Part shown: piece by piece, positions 26,849 through 35,568 of the stretch
Layout of the letters: the number at the start of each line of letters is the position of its first letter
Position numbering within the stretch: the stretch's first letter is position 1
Assembly: GCA_017355425.1 (NCBI GenBank)
Contig: CP070233.1
Coordinates: 2,955,501-3,019,500, forward strand
Reading direction: 5' to 3'
Length of the DNA: 64,000 bases
Origin: Dolichospermum sp. DET69
GTDB taxonomy: Bacteria > Cyanobacteriota > Cyanobacteriia > Cyanobacteriales > Nostocaceae
Program-made: the position numbers and the translations under genes
The notes under the pieces: model-generated
The model's input: only the letters and a program-made list of their open reading frames with translations
The model's database searches: none
What the model was told of the DNA's origin: nothing

Positions 26849-27501
26849 TTGGCAAAAAAAGTTAAGTAAAATTATTTAAACATGAAATAGCCTTAAATGC
26901 TTATTACAAATTTATTCCTATATGAAGGCATTAATTAATATTCCCAAAGAAATAAGAATATTTCTATATATATAACTAAGGGATAATTCTAATTTTATAA
27001 AACATAGTTATAAATAAATTAACAGAAGATAAGGTGATCCACCTAAGAGATTATTTAATTCGATTATCCAAGCTCTGAACTATTAATTGAGGGATCATTC
27101 TAAAAAGTAGTAATACGGATTAGATGTGAACCAGACCACCCTGAGTGTAGTCAAAGGGTAAACGTTATTTAAGTCATGACACCTTGGGATTCGCTAGTTC
27201 CATGATCTGTCGGTACTGATTAAACATTCTGAAAGGAAAGTGTCTTTACCTTAACAAGCTTAGATAACTAGGTTGAAGCAAACTTTACTTAGAAATAATG
27301 ACTGGTCAAACCGACCGCAAACGTCAATAGTAGGAAATATTTTTCTGCTATTGACTACGAAACACTACATTATTCTGGGATTAGGACCTATGGCAACTAC
27401 TAGAGACAACCATACCCTTTCTCTTTTCTCCTAATCAACTTTCTCTCTTTCCTAATCAATAGGAAAACAATTTCACTTTCCAGTAAGCAAGGAACATAAT
27501 T
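26849..27501. other. 653-bp spacer between two precursor genes
   Basis: No gene found. AT-rich with A/T runs at first. It contains a hairpin GTCAATAGTAGGAAA/TTTCTGCTATTGAC around 27326-27358 and a CTTTCTCTTTTC-rich stretch before the next gene. The -93 element is absent here. Confidence 0.5.
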
Positions 27502-27705
27502 ATGTTAACCCAAAATATTGCAACTGATTTACTTGTAGAACTAGCCCCAGAAGAACAACAACTTTTATCTGGGGGATGTCAACAATCCCTCCCTTGTTGT
27601 AAACCTAAAAAACAAAAATGTGGATGTGGTGAAGAATACTCAAAATCTGATCAATTTCCACCCTCTGACAAGTATGAGACCTATCCTAATAATGGCGACA
27701 GTTGA
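27502..27705 (+). CDS. Double-glycine leader peptide precursor, cysteine-rich core
   Basis: 67 residues. Leader MLTQNIATDLLVELAPEEQQ + LLSGG with Gly24-Gly25, the most canonical leader of the set. The core starts CQQSLPCCKPKKQKCGCGEE: five cysteines and five lysines in the first 17 residues, then a hydrophilic tail. The stop TGA is formed by TTGACACTCCCC, the end of an IS605-type hairpin, so the natural C-terminus may have been cut by insertion. AAGGA precedes the ATG. Disulfide-linked or metal-binding core is inference. Confidence 0.72.
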   Translation: MLTQNIATDLLVELAPEEQQLLSGGCQQSLPCCKPKKQKCGCGEEYSKSDQFPPSDKYETYPNNGDS

Positions 27706-27973
27706 CACTCCCCGGTCTAAAGACACGGGGATTCTATAGAGAGTTTCAGTCTATATCCCTCAGTTATCCCAGTTTCAGGCAGGGATCCTTAAATATTTGG
27801 GTTCTTGCCCTGATCCTGTTTGCCATTACTGGCAGAATCATATCTGACAAGGACTTGTGTGTACACCGTAACCTCGCTCTTCGAGAGGGGGCTATGATAT
27901 ACCTCATAAGAGCAGGAAGTGCTGTAAACTTCCTAAAAGGACGGGGCTTGACCCATGTTTCGCTCCGCTCCAC
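27702..27973 (-). mobile_element. Remnant of an IS605-type element end
   Basis: Starts with TTGACACTCCCCGGTC, pairing with GACACGGGGATTC, the kind of hairpin seen at the end of the tnpB element at 57511 (TTGACATCCTCCCC). The next ~240 bases hold no convincing protein; an apparent 115-codon frame does not resemble a gene. I read it as the non-coding tail of a lost tnpB element. The inner boundary is unclear. Confidence 0.45.
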
Positions 27974-28459
27974 ACAAGGCTTGCTACCCCCGCTCCCTGC
28001 TCCCTTTCCCTCTGCCTCTTCCGATGAGGAGAAATTTTCAATTACTTGATGTAAAGAATTAGCAATATCTTAGTTTCTGATCTTCTCAGAAATATTTACC
28101 TCCACGGCTGAGAAATAAAATAGGATCTGCTAGAATTCTTGCCATAATTTTCTCCTCTATTCTTTTTTTATCAAACAGAATTCAGGAGTCACAGAGTCAG
28201 AATTCAGTTGGGTATTCTGTGCGAGTGGCGGATGAATAACCGGCGTTTTTGCACCCCCACCAAATCGCAGATTTGGTGGTCTTTAATCAGTCGCAGGTCT
28301 GAATCCTCGACTGATTGATTCTGACTCGGTGGCTACTGACTCGGTGACTCCTTCTTCAAATTGGGCTTTTAATTTGGGAATTACCCATAATTGTCAAAGT
28401 CTATTGTCAGTAAGAAAATAAATTTATTTGAGTCAAAAGATAGAAATTGTAAATTAATA
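27974..28459. other. Spacer with several hairpins before the last precursor gene
   Basis: Contains CCACCAAATC..GATTTGGTGG near 28258 and AATCAGTCGCAGG..CGACTGATT near 28287, plus repeated ACTCGGTG/GAGTCA words near 28320. No gene seen. Confidence 0.45.
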
Positions 28460-28479
28460 TTTATAACCATAGAATCATT
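28460..28479 (+). promoter_or_regulatory. Conserved upstream element of GG-leader precursors (copy 2)
   Basis: TTTATAACCATAGAATCATT, 19 of 20 identical to 26391-26410 and also exactly 93 bases before its start codon. TTTATAAAAAG follows at a similar distance. Confidence 0.65.
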
Positions 28480-28552
28480 AAAAATATTAAAATAAGGTTT
28501 ATAAAAAGATTGTAGGTAAACAATATTTATCAACCAATGGAGCCAAATAATT

Positions 28553-28708
28553 ATGTCTGTTAAAATTCAAAACATCAAATTAGATTTGCTTGAGGAATTA
28601 TCAACTGAAGACCAACAACTTATTTCTGGTGGTCATGGTCGTTGGGGCAGTGGTCGTGGTCCTAGGGGCGGTAGCTGGGGCTGGGGTCCCCGCCGCCGAT
28701 GGTGGTAA
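28553..28708 (+). CDS. Tiny double-glycine precursor with Gly/Arg/Trp core
   Basis: 51 residues, easily missed. Leader MSVKIQNIKLDLLEELSTED + QQLISGG, with Gly26-Gly27, matches the other leaders. After the predicted cut the 24-residue core starts HGRWGSGRGPRGG and ends PRRRWW: eight Gly, six Arg and five Trp, with no acidic residue or cysteine. Arg/Trp-rich cationic peptides commonly disrupt membranes, so an antimicrobial role is a reasonable inference. The -93 element, a GGAG-like site (AATGGAGCC) and a canonical leader all argue it is real. Exported presumably by the C39 transporter 2.9 kb upstream. Confidence 0.75.
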   Translation: MSVKIQNIKLDLLEELSTEDQQLISGGHGRWGSGRGPRGGSWGWGPRRRWW

Positions 28709-28749
28709 ATTAGCCCAAAGAACAAATTCAAGAATGCCCTAATATACAT

Positions 28750-29655
28750 TTAATTTTTCTGAATTTGCTCTTTTTTCTCAGCTAGTAATTCACCAATCCA
28801 ATCAAGTAAAATCGGATTTACTAACTCAGGAGCTTCATCTTGAGGACAGTGTCCCACTCCTTCTAAAGAAATAAACTTTTCTACAGTGGGAAAATCGGCT
28901 AACTCTTTACCTAAATCAATAGGTTCCCAAGGGTCAGCCGTTCCCCATAAAATAATTACTGGACAAGATAATACAGGTAATAAGTCTTCCGGTAAAGGGC
29001 CACTGGAATAAGCAGTAAAAGCCAGAAATACAGCCGCAGCACCAGGATCTTTTGCTGGTGTCATCAAAATATCTATTAACTCGTCTGTCACCGTTTCCCT
29101 ATTAGCATAGGCTTGTAAAAGAATCTTTTTAACGGTTTGCGGTTGTGCCAGGCGATTAAAAAAGAAATCACCTACTGGTTTAATTGCCAAAAAGTTTTGG
29201 AGAATTGGCGCACCAAACCGCTTTATCCAAGGTAAAGCCACCCGTTTACGATCATGTAATAACCGCAAAGAACAGTTAAGCAAAGCAGTTCCTAAAGCCA
29301 TATCTGGGCTAATTACCGCAGCTTGCATAGCGACAATACAACCAATAGAATTTCCCACCAAAAAAGCCGGTTCACCTACCACTTCTTGACAAAAATCCGC
29401 TACTTGTTGTCCCCAAGTTTCTAGGGTATAGGTAATTTTTTCCCCTGGGTTGGGTTTAGCTGAACCCCCAAAGCCAATTAAATCAATCGCATAAACCCGG
29501 CAATTTGTAGCTAAAGCTGGGATATTTTTCCGCCAATGCCCCCATGATGCACCAAATCCATGTATTAAAATCACAGCAGGTCCAGTAGTACCTTGTGTTT
29601 GGTAACAAATAGGGAAATCTTGCCAAATCCAGGTTTTTGTAGAAGTTCTCATCAT
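28750..29655 (-). CDS. Alpha/beta-fold hydrolase
   Basis: 301 residues from ATG 29655; a TTG 42 bases earlier is possible. ILIHGFGASWGHWR (oxyanion loop), VGNSIGC (nucleophile Ser), WGTADPWEP (Asp) and GVGHCPQDEAPE (His) complete a standard triad. The sequence resembles the cyanobacterial/plant branch that includes pheophytinase and chlorophyll dephytylase, so an esterase acting on a chlorophyll derivative is possible, but the substrate cannot be read. It follows kdpC on the same strand with ~50 bp between and may be transcribed with the kdp genes. Confidence 0.8.
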   Translation of the reverse strand: MMRTSTKTWIWQDFPICYQTQGTTGPAVILIHGFGASWGHWRKNIPALATNCRVYAIDLIGFGGSAKPNPGEKITYTLETWGQQVADFCQEVVGEPAFLVGNSIGCIVAMQAAVISPDMALGTALLNCSLRLLHDRKRVALPWIKRFGAPILQNFLAIKPVGDFFFNRLAQPQTVKKILLQAYANRETVTDELIDILMTPAKDPGAAAVFLAFTAYSSGPLPEDLLPVLSCPVIILWGTADPWEPIDLGKELADFPTVEKFISLEGVGHCPQDEAPELVNPILLDWIGELLAEKKEQIQKN

Positions 29656-29704
29656 AAATACAATTCTGAATAAATAAAACTTGATGCTTCTTCTCAATAA
29701 CTAA

Positions 29705-30304
29705 CTAATTTTGCTGACGATTGATATCTTGTAAATCCAGAGCATAATTTAAGCGTAAAAGATTTACCCCAGGTTCACCGAAAATTCCTAAAAATCTACC
29801 ATCAAGATATTTACTAATTAAGGGAATAATATCATCTTCCTTAATACCCCGTGCCTGTGCCACTCTCTCTATTTGTTGTCGTGCTGCTTTCAAGGAGATA
29901 TGGGGATCTAAACCAGAGCCTGAAGTATAAATCAAATCAGCCACAGGTTGCTTATTCTCATTCTGAAATTCTTCTGCTTGCTTGAGAATGCGTTCCTTGA
30001 GTTCTGGATTCGTAGGAGCGAGATTACTACCACCAGAAATACCACCAGGTTGAGCTTTTCGCCCCTGACTATATCTAACAGCACTGGGACGACCATGAAA
30101 ATAACGGTCTGATATAAATCCTTGACCAATCAAAGTCGAACCAATAGGTTGATCATTGATATTTAACATCATACTGCCATTAGCTGAAACTGGGAAAAGA
30201 GACTGACCTACTAGCAATATAAAAAGAGGATATACAATTGCTGTTAATAACCAAATTACCAAAGTCATTCTGATGGCTTTAAAAGCTTCTCTAAAAATAG
30301 ACAT
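29705..30304 (-). CDS. kdpC: Potassium-transporting ATPase subunit C
   Basis: 199 residues. A single N-terminal membrane helix (MTLVIWLLTAIVYPLFILLVGQSLFP) precedes a periplasm-facing domain with IGSTLIGQGF, YFHGRPSAV, SGGSNLAPTNPEL and TSGSGLDPHIS, all KdpC signatures. KdpC stabilises the KdpFABC complex and aids K+ binding. It is the last kdp gene of the leftward operon; no kdpD or kdpE follows in the window. Confidence 0.95.
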   Translation of the reverse strand: MSIFREAFKAIRMTLVIWLLTAIVYPLFILLVGQSLFPVSANGSMMLNINDQPIGSTLIGQGFISDRYFHGRPSAVRYSQGRKAQPGGISGGSNLAPTNPELKERILKQAEEFQNENKQPVADLIYTSGSGLDPHISLKAARQQIERVAQARGIKEDDIIPLISKYLDGRFLGIFGEPGVNLLRLNYALDLQDINRQQN

Positions 30305-30373
30305 AATTTAATGTTGAATTTTATTTTAGGAGTCAGGATTGAGGAAAAAAAGAAAAAGAAGTAATGCCAATTA

Positions 30374-30598
30374 TTAAAAGCGTTCTGGCTGAAAAATAAC
30401 TATTAACAAATAAACTACTAACATTAAAGTAATAAATCCTAAAACCCCAATTGCCCAAGTAGAAACTTTATCTAAGCTAATACCAGTATTAGCATAAACC
30501 AATGGAGTAATAAATAAATTTAAACACATCACCATCAAAATAGTGAGCGGTAATTGATTTTTAAACTTGAAGAATCGAATAAGTGGGATCATTTTCAA
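30374..30598 (-). CDS. kdpG: KdpF-like / cyanobacterial KdpG small membrane subunit
   Basis: 74 residues with two membrane helices. The C-terminus (LMLVVYLLIVIFQPERF) matches KdpF, the tiny stabilising subunit of the Kdp ATPase. The extra N-terminal helix (LPLTILMVMCLNLFITPLVYA) makes it longer than enterobacterial KdpF. In Anabaena a gene between kdpB and kdpC is called kdpG, and this one is in that position. A 406-bp MITE separates it from kdpB. Confidence 0.75.
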   Translation of the reverse strand: MKMIPLIRFFKFKNQLPLTILMVMCLNLFITPLVYANTGISLDKVSTWAIGVLGFITLMLVVYLLIVIFQPERF

Positions 30599-30612
30599 AG
30601 AAGTAAAAGGTA

Positions 30613-31018
30613 AGAGGTTGTTTGATAGCTTGCATGGCGTTAGCCATAAAGTGTTTCGCTGTGACTTTAGGCACTTTTAGATCCCCCCTAACCCCCCTTA
30701 AAAAAGGGGGAACCAGAATCGAAGTCTCCCTTTTTAAGGGAGATTTAGAGGGATCTAAAACTTTTGATCCCGACAAAAGGACTTTTAAAACATCCTCTAA
30801 GGGACTCTTAAAAAAGGGGGAACCAGAATCAAAGTCTCCCTTTTTAAGGGAGATTTAGAGGGATCTAAAACTTTTGATCCCGACAAAAGGACTTTTAAAA
30901 CATCCTCTAAGGGACTCTTAAAAAAGGGGGAACCAGAATCAAAGTCTCCCTTTTTAAGGGAGATTTAGAGGGATCTAAAACTTTTGATCCCGACAAAAGG
31001 ACTTTTAAAACATCCTCT
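30613..31018. mobile_element. MITE with three 110-bp tandem units inside the kdp operon
   Basis: Ends are AGAGGTTGTTTGATAG (30613) and CTTTTAAAACATCCTCT (to 31018), an inverted pair also found at 60967/61131. From 30701 a unit beginning AAAAAGGGGGAACCAGAATC recurs at 30811 and 30921, exactly 110 bp apart, each containing the hairpin TCTCCCTTTTTAAGGGAGA. Apparent reading frames across it are spurious. Confidence 0.85.
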
Positions 31019-31040
31019 AAGGGACTCAAGAGATAATTAT

Positions 31041-33140
31041 TTACGCTAAACCTACAAATGTGATCATCATATCTATTAATTTAATCGCAATAAATGGAGA
31101 AATTACCCCACCCAAGCCATAAATTACAATATTTCGTTGCAGAAGTTGATTAGCTGTCAAAGGTCGAAACTGAATACCTTTTAATGCTAAAGGAATCAAA
31201 GCCGGAATAATTAAAGCATTGTAAATCAATGCCGAAAGAATAGCCGAATTAACACTGCTTAACTTCATCACATTCAAACTTTCTAGATTAGCAGCAGTGA
31301 AAAGTACCGGAATAATCGCAAAATATTTAGCAATATCATTAGCGATAGAAAACGTTGTCAACGCCCCACGGGTAATTAACAGTTGCTTACCAATACTAAC
31401 AATATCAATTAATTTGGTGGGATCAGAATCTAAATCCACCATATTAGCAGCTTCCTTAGCAGCTTGCGTTCCTGTATTCATCGCCACACCTACATTAGCT
31501 TGTGCTAAAGCGGGAGCATCATTAGTTCCATCCCCTGTCATCGCTACTATTTTACCCTCAGCCTGTTCCTGTTGAATTACAGCGATTTTATCTTCTGGTG
31601 TAGCTTCAGCGATGAATTCATCTACTCCGGCTTCCTTAGCAATCACAGAAGCAGTAATGCGGTTATCTCCCGTGAGCATGATTGTCCTCACTCCCATGCG
31701 TCGGAGTTGGTCAAATCGTTCGCGGATACCAGGTTTAACAATATCTTTGAGATAGATAACACCGTAAATTTCCTGATCCAGACAAACAGCTAAGGGTGTA
31801 CCACCTTGGAGAGAAACCTGTTCATAGGCAACATCTAATTCGGTTGTATCCTGTCCATGACGCGAAAGAACAAAGCTTTTAATTGCTTCTACTGCACCTT
31901 TCCGCACTTCCCTACCTCCAGGTAAATTAGTGCCACTCATGCGCGTTTTGGCGGAAAATTCTATACCCTGTGCTTGTTTGCGGTCTAAATCAAAGTTTGC
32001 ACCTAACTTTTCTGCCAGTCGGACAATGGATTTACCTTCGGGAGTATCGTCAAAGATACTAGCTGCCAAAGCCACATTAGCAATTTCTGTCATTGAATGG
32101 CCGTTAATGGGAATAAACTCCTCTGCCAAGCGGTTGCCAAGGGTAATTGTCCCAGTTTTGTCAAGAATGAGGGTATTGATATCTCCACAGGCTTCTATTG
32201 CCCTGCCAGAGGTAGCAATGACGTTAAATTGTGCAACCCTATCCATCCCCGCAATACCGATGGTACTCAGTAAACCGCCAATAGTTGTGGGGATGAGTGC
32301 TACCAAAAGAGCAATCAGAACAGGTACACTAATGGGACTATTGACATAGTAGGCAAAGGCGGGAAGAGTTGCCACGACAAATAAAAATACTAGGCTCAGA
32401 ACTGCTAATAATACTGTTAAAGCAATTTCATTAGGTGTTTTACTGCGTTCTGCTCCTTCCACTAAAGCAATCATCCGGTCAATAAAGCCTTTGCTTGGTT
32501 CAGCAGTAACGCGAATAATCAGGTCGTCAGAAATGATCCGTGTACCACCCGTAACTGAACTGGCAACGTCTGAACCAAATTCTTTGAGAACTGGGGCAGA
32601 TTCGCCAGTAATGGCTGATTCATCCACAGACGCGACACCCATGATCACTTCACCATCTGCGGGAATAATATCACCGGAAACGACGTATATAGTATCTCCC
32701 CGTTTCAAGTTATTAGCAGGAATTTCTGTAATTGTGCCGTCTACGGTGATAGTTTTAGCAACTGTAGCTGACTGAGTGGAACGTAAAGTATCAGCTTGGG
32801 CTTTACCTCGTCCCTCCGCTACAGCTTCCGCAAAGTTGCTAAATAAAACTGTGAATAATAAAATTCCTGTTAATAGTCCGTTAAAAAGATGGGGGTTTTT
32901 TTGATTTATTGGGCCAAACAATTCGGGATAAATGGTAACAGAGAAAGTAATAACTGTTCCTATCCATACCAAAAACATCACGGGATTTTTGATGGCATAT
33001 TGGGGATACAATTTAATAAAAGCATTACCAATTGCCCGAAAATACAGTCCTTTGTTAGTTACCCGTATTTTTCTGCGTTTCTTGTGACGATAACGAGGAC
33101 GAGGAGCTTTAGAATTGGAGTTAGTTCCGTTTGAGTTCAT
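31041..33140 (-). CDS. kdpB: Potassium-transporting P-type ATPase subunit B
   Basis: 699 residues. ATP-hydrolysing subunit of the high-affinity K+ uptake complex. ITGESAPV (actuator), LDKTGTITLGNR (phosphorylated Asp near residue 325), MLTGDN and MTGDGTNDAPALAQA (P-domain) are all intact. Four N-terminal and three C-terminal membrane helices as usual. The N-terminus has a basic ~35-residue extension (RPRYRHKKRRK). Located 68 bp downstream of kdpA. The MITE after its stop could weaken read-through to kdpG-kdpC. Confidence 0.97.
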   Translation of the reverse strand: MNSNGTNSNSKAPRPRYRHKKRRKIRVTNKGLYFRAIGNAFIKLYPQYAIKNPVMFLVWIGTVITFSVTIYPELFGPINQKNPHLFNGLLTGILLFTVLFSNFAEAVAEGRGKAQADTLRSTQSATVAKTITVDGTITEIPANNLKRGDTIYVVSGDIIPADGEVIMGVASVDESAITGESAPVLKEFGSDVASSVTGGTRIISDDLIIRVTAEPSKGFIDRMIALVEGAERSKTPNEIALTVLLAVLSLVFLFVVATLPAFAYYVNSPISVPVLIALLVALIPTTIGGLLSTIGIAGMDRVAQFNVIATSGRAIEACGDINTLILDKTGTITLGNRLAEEFIPINGHSMTEIANVALAASIFDDTPEGKSIVRLAEKLGANFDLDRKQAQGIEFSAKTRMSGTNLPGGREVRKGAVEAIKSFVLSRHGQDTTELDVAYEQVSLQGGTPLAVCLDQEIYGVIYLKDIVKPGIRERFDQLRRMGVRTIMLTGDNRITASVIAKEAGVDEFIAEATPEDKIAVIQQEQAEGKIVAMTGDGTNDAPALAQANVGVAMNTGTQAAKEAANMVDLDSDPTKLIDIVSIGKQLLITRGALTTFSIANDIAKYFAIIPVLFTAANLESLNVMKLSSVNSAILSALIYNALIIPALIPLALKGIQFRPLTANQLLQRNIVIYGLGGVISPFIAIKLIDMMITFVGLA

Positions 33141-33184
33141 ATATTAGTTATTAGTTATTAGTCATTAGTTATTAGTCATTAGTG
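33141..33184. repeat. Heptameric STRR between kdpA and kdpB
   Basis: ATTAGTT and ATTAGTC heptamers repeated about six times. Confidence 0.8.
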
Positions 33185-33208
33185 GAGATTGGAAAAAATG
33201 ATCTTTAT

Positions 33209-34894
33209 CTAACTACCAGCAGCGAGTTTAAAACCTTCGGCGATTGGTCCTAAAGCTAGAACGGGGAAGAATGTCAAAATTCCTAAAATTAGGGTGATAC
33301 CAGCGGTAATCCCAGTAAATAGCAAAGAATCAGTTTTCAAAGTTCCGCGACTTGCACAGACTACTTGTTTTTCAGACATACTATCAGCTAAGAGAAGCAG
33401 GGCAATAATAGGTATATAACGTCCTGCAAAAATACTGACTGTTGTACTTAAATTCCACCATAATGTCCCGTCATTTAATCCCTCTAAGCCAGAACCATTA
33501 TTAGCTGCTGCTGAGGCATATTCATAAACTACTTGGGAAATACCATGAAAACTTGGGTTACTAATTCCTGATAAAGATATAGGATAAGCCAAAGCGATCG
33601 CACTGGGAATTAAAATCATCATGGGGTGAATTAATAGCACTACACTAGCCAGAACAATTTCCCGTTTTTCAATTTTGCGCCCAAAAATTTCCGGGGTCCG
33701 CCCTACCATTAACCCAGTGATAAAAACGGTAAGAATCAGGTAAATGAAAAGATAAGCTGTTCCTATTCCCTGTCCTCCCCAAATTATTTGTAAAAATAGG
33801 TTGAATAAGGTAGAAAATGTGCCATTGGGCATGAGAGAATCGTGCATTCCATTCACAGCACCGCACATAGTAGCGGTAGTTGTAATTGCCCATAATGCAG
33901 TTTGCGCCCAATCAAATCTGACTTCTTTACCTTCTAAATTGGGTAATTCTAATCGCAAAGCATTGTTAATCAAGGGATTTCCTTGTAATTCTCCTGTGGC
34001 TGTAACGCCAATGAGAACAACAAAGATCATAAACACCATTGAGAATAATAACCAGGTTTGTTTAAGGTTGTTGGCAAATACCCCGTAGGTGTAAATTAAG
34101 GATGTGGGAATGGCCAGCATGGCGATGATTTCTATTAAGTTAGAAGCGCCATTAGGATTTTCAAAGGGGTGAGCGGAATTAGCTGTAAAAAAGCCGCCGC
34201 CATTTTCACCTAACATTTTGATCATTTCCCAGGATGCTACTGGACCCCTAGCTATATACTGAATTCGCCCTTCTAAGGTTTCTACTACGAGGGTTTTGGC
34301 TAAAGTTTGGGGTACACCTGAGATAATGAGAGCGATCGCCCCAATAATAGATAAAGGTAGTAAAATTCTGGTGATAGCCTGGGTAAAATCAACATAAAAA
34401 TTCCCCAACTTTCTCCCTGTCAAACCTCGGATAAAGGCAATTCCCACTACTAAACCACTAGCCGCTGAGGTAAACATCAAAAAGCCTAAAGCCGATGTTT
34501 GGCTAAAATAACTAAAGGTATTTTCTGTTGCGTAGTGCTGTTGGTCCGTGTTGGTCAGGAAAGAAATGGTGGTATGTAGTAATAAATCCCATCTCATTCT
34601 CCCCAGTTCATTGGGATTCCAGGGCAAAAATTTCTGATAATAAAGCAGGGCATAAACCATCACACCCATGACGACGTTGCTGGATAATAAGGCTTGAATA
34701 TACTGCCAACCAGTCATATCATTTTTTTTGCCCACACCCCCTAAAATATAAATTATTGCCTCTATGGGCTTCATAACAGGATCAAGGATTGTCCTTTCTC
34801 CCAAGAAAACGCGAGCTATGTATTTTCCTAGTATTGGCGTAATTAACACGACAATACACAGCGTTAAAGCAATTTGTAAAAAACCTTGTCCCAT
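33209..34894 (-). CDS. kdpA: Potassium-transporting ATPase subunit A (K+ channel-like subunit)
   Basis: 561 residues, about ten membrane helices. [69 protein letters not shown] and NNGSGLEGL are the pore-forming signatures. It selects and conducts K+ and is energised by KdpB. First gene of the leftward kdpA-B-G-C operon; the promoter should lie in 34895-35080. Confidence 0.96.
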   Translation of the reverse strand: MGQGFLQIALTLCIVVLITPILGKYIARVFLGERTILDPVMKPIEAIIYILGGVGKKNDMTGWQYIQALLSSNVVMGVMVYALLYYQKFLPWNPNELGRMRWDLLLHTTISFLTNTDQQHYATENTFSYFSQTSALGFLMFTSAASGLVVGIAFIRGLTGRKLGNFYVDFTQAITRILLPLSIIGAIALIISGVPQTLAKTLVVETLEGRIQYIARGPVASWEMIKMLGENGGGFFTANSAHPFENPNGASNLIEIIAMLAIPTSLIYTYGVFANNLKQTWLLFSMVFMIFVVLIGVTATGELQGNPLINNALRLELPNLEGKEVRFDWAQTALWAITTTATMCGAVNGMHDSLMPNGTFSTLFNLFLQIIWGGQGIGTAYLFIYLILTVFITGLMVGRTPEIFGRKIEKREIVLASVVLLIHPMMILIPSAIALAYPISLSGISNPSFHGISQVVYEYASAAANNGSGLEGLNDGTLWWNLSTTVSIFAGRYIPIIALLLLADSMSEKQVVCASRGTLKTDSLLFTGITAGITLILGILTFFPVLALGPIAEGFKLAAGS

Positions 34895-35568
34895 GTAGTT
34901 TGCACTCTATTCAACTGAAGTTTTAGCCAGTTAATACTCAACAGTAATGCTTAAATTACTAATAAATTGAATTTTTAGTGATGAGATGATTTTTCATCCC
35001 ACCGCAATCAATATAGTATTGTTTTATCTGAGTTTAACTAAATATTTTATCCAGTATATTTTTAATTCATAAAACCTCGCGGTATGCGGGAAACTCAGTG
35101 GCTAAAGCCGGTGAGAGGGAAGCGACACGAGTGAATTTATTCACTGTGGTATTTAAATGCTGATTTTTGAATGGATATAATCCCGGGAACCAGCAAACCC
35201 GTTCAAGTCCCCTCGCCCAACTAATCCAAAATGTCTTGTCTTTAACCAACGACTTAACAAACAGTCTTGCAGATAATCCGATAGCGTAGCGTGGCGTAAG
35301 CCATACTGGGGAAGTATTCGGAAGTGCGGATCAGGATTAGTCTCAATGGGCTAGTCGCTGCTTGTGTTGTAAAGTTTGTTCTTTACAAGCTCAATCCCTT
35401 TAGGGTTGAGTCAGTGACTTAACTGCACATCAGATTATAGTTTACCATTCCCTAAAAATATGCTTTTAATTATAGTTAAGTTTGTCTAAGTAAAAATCAT
35501 CGAGTAATTAGTATATTTTTAGACATAAATTTGGGGCAGATAAATATATACTGATGATTATAGGCTAA
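34895..35568. other. Intergenic region upstream of kdpA, containing an IS605-type remnant
   Basis: The first ~185 bp are AT-rich and presumably hold the kdp promoter. 35080-35419 is the remnant described separately. The rest (35420-35568) is AT-rich with no gene. Confidence 0.5.
35080..35419 (+). mobile_element. Coding-free IS200/IS605-type element (copy 2)
   Basis: Begins CGGTATGCGGGAAACTCAG and carries GTGAGAGGGAAGCGACACGA, related to both motifs at 20059 and 20184. Ends with the hairpin TACAAGCTCAATCCC/GGGTTGAGTCAGTGACT. Same order and orientation as copy 1 but ~200 bp shorter. No transposase gene. Confidence 0.5.

Noticed and set aside
27702-28049. 115-codon open frame after the Cys-rich precursor
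   Set aside because: It begins inside an IS end hairpin, has no ribosome site and its translation resembles no protein; best explained as transposon remnant.
30701-31018. 110-bp direct repeats as a CRISPR or gene-coding repeat
   Set aside because: Units are head to tail with no variable spacers, no cas genes are near, and the open frames across them do not resemble proteins.
34895-35066. c-di-AMP (ydaO) or other riboswitch upstream of kdpA
   Set aside because: The leader is AT-rich and I could not find the conserved GGG/stem pattern of a known K+-linked riboswitch.
35170-35216. tRNA-like tail (GTTCAAGTCCCC) in the kdpA upstream region
   Set aside because: The flanking five-base arms (ACCCG and CCCCT) cannot pair, and no matching acceptor 5' strand, D-arm or anticodon arm lies upstream.
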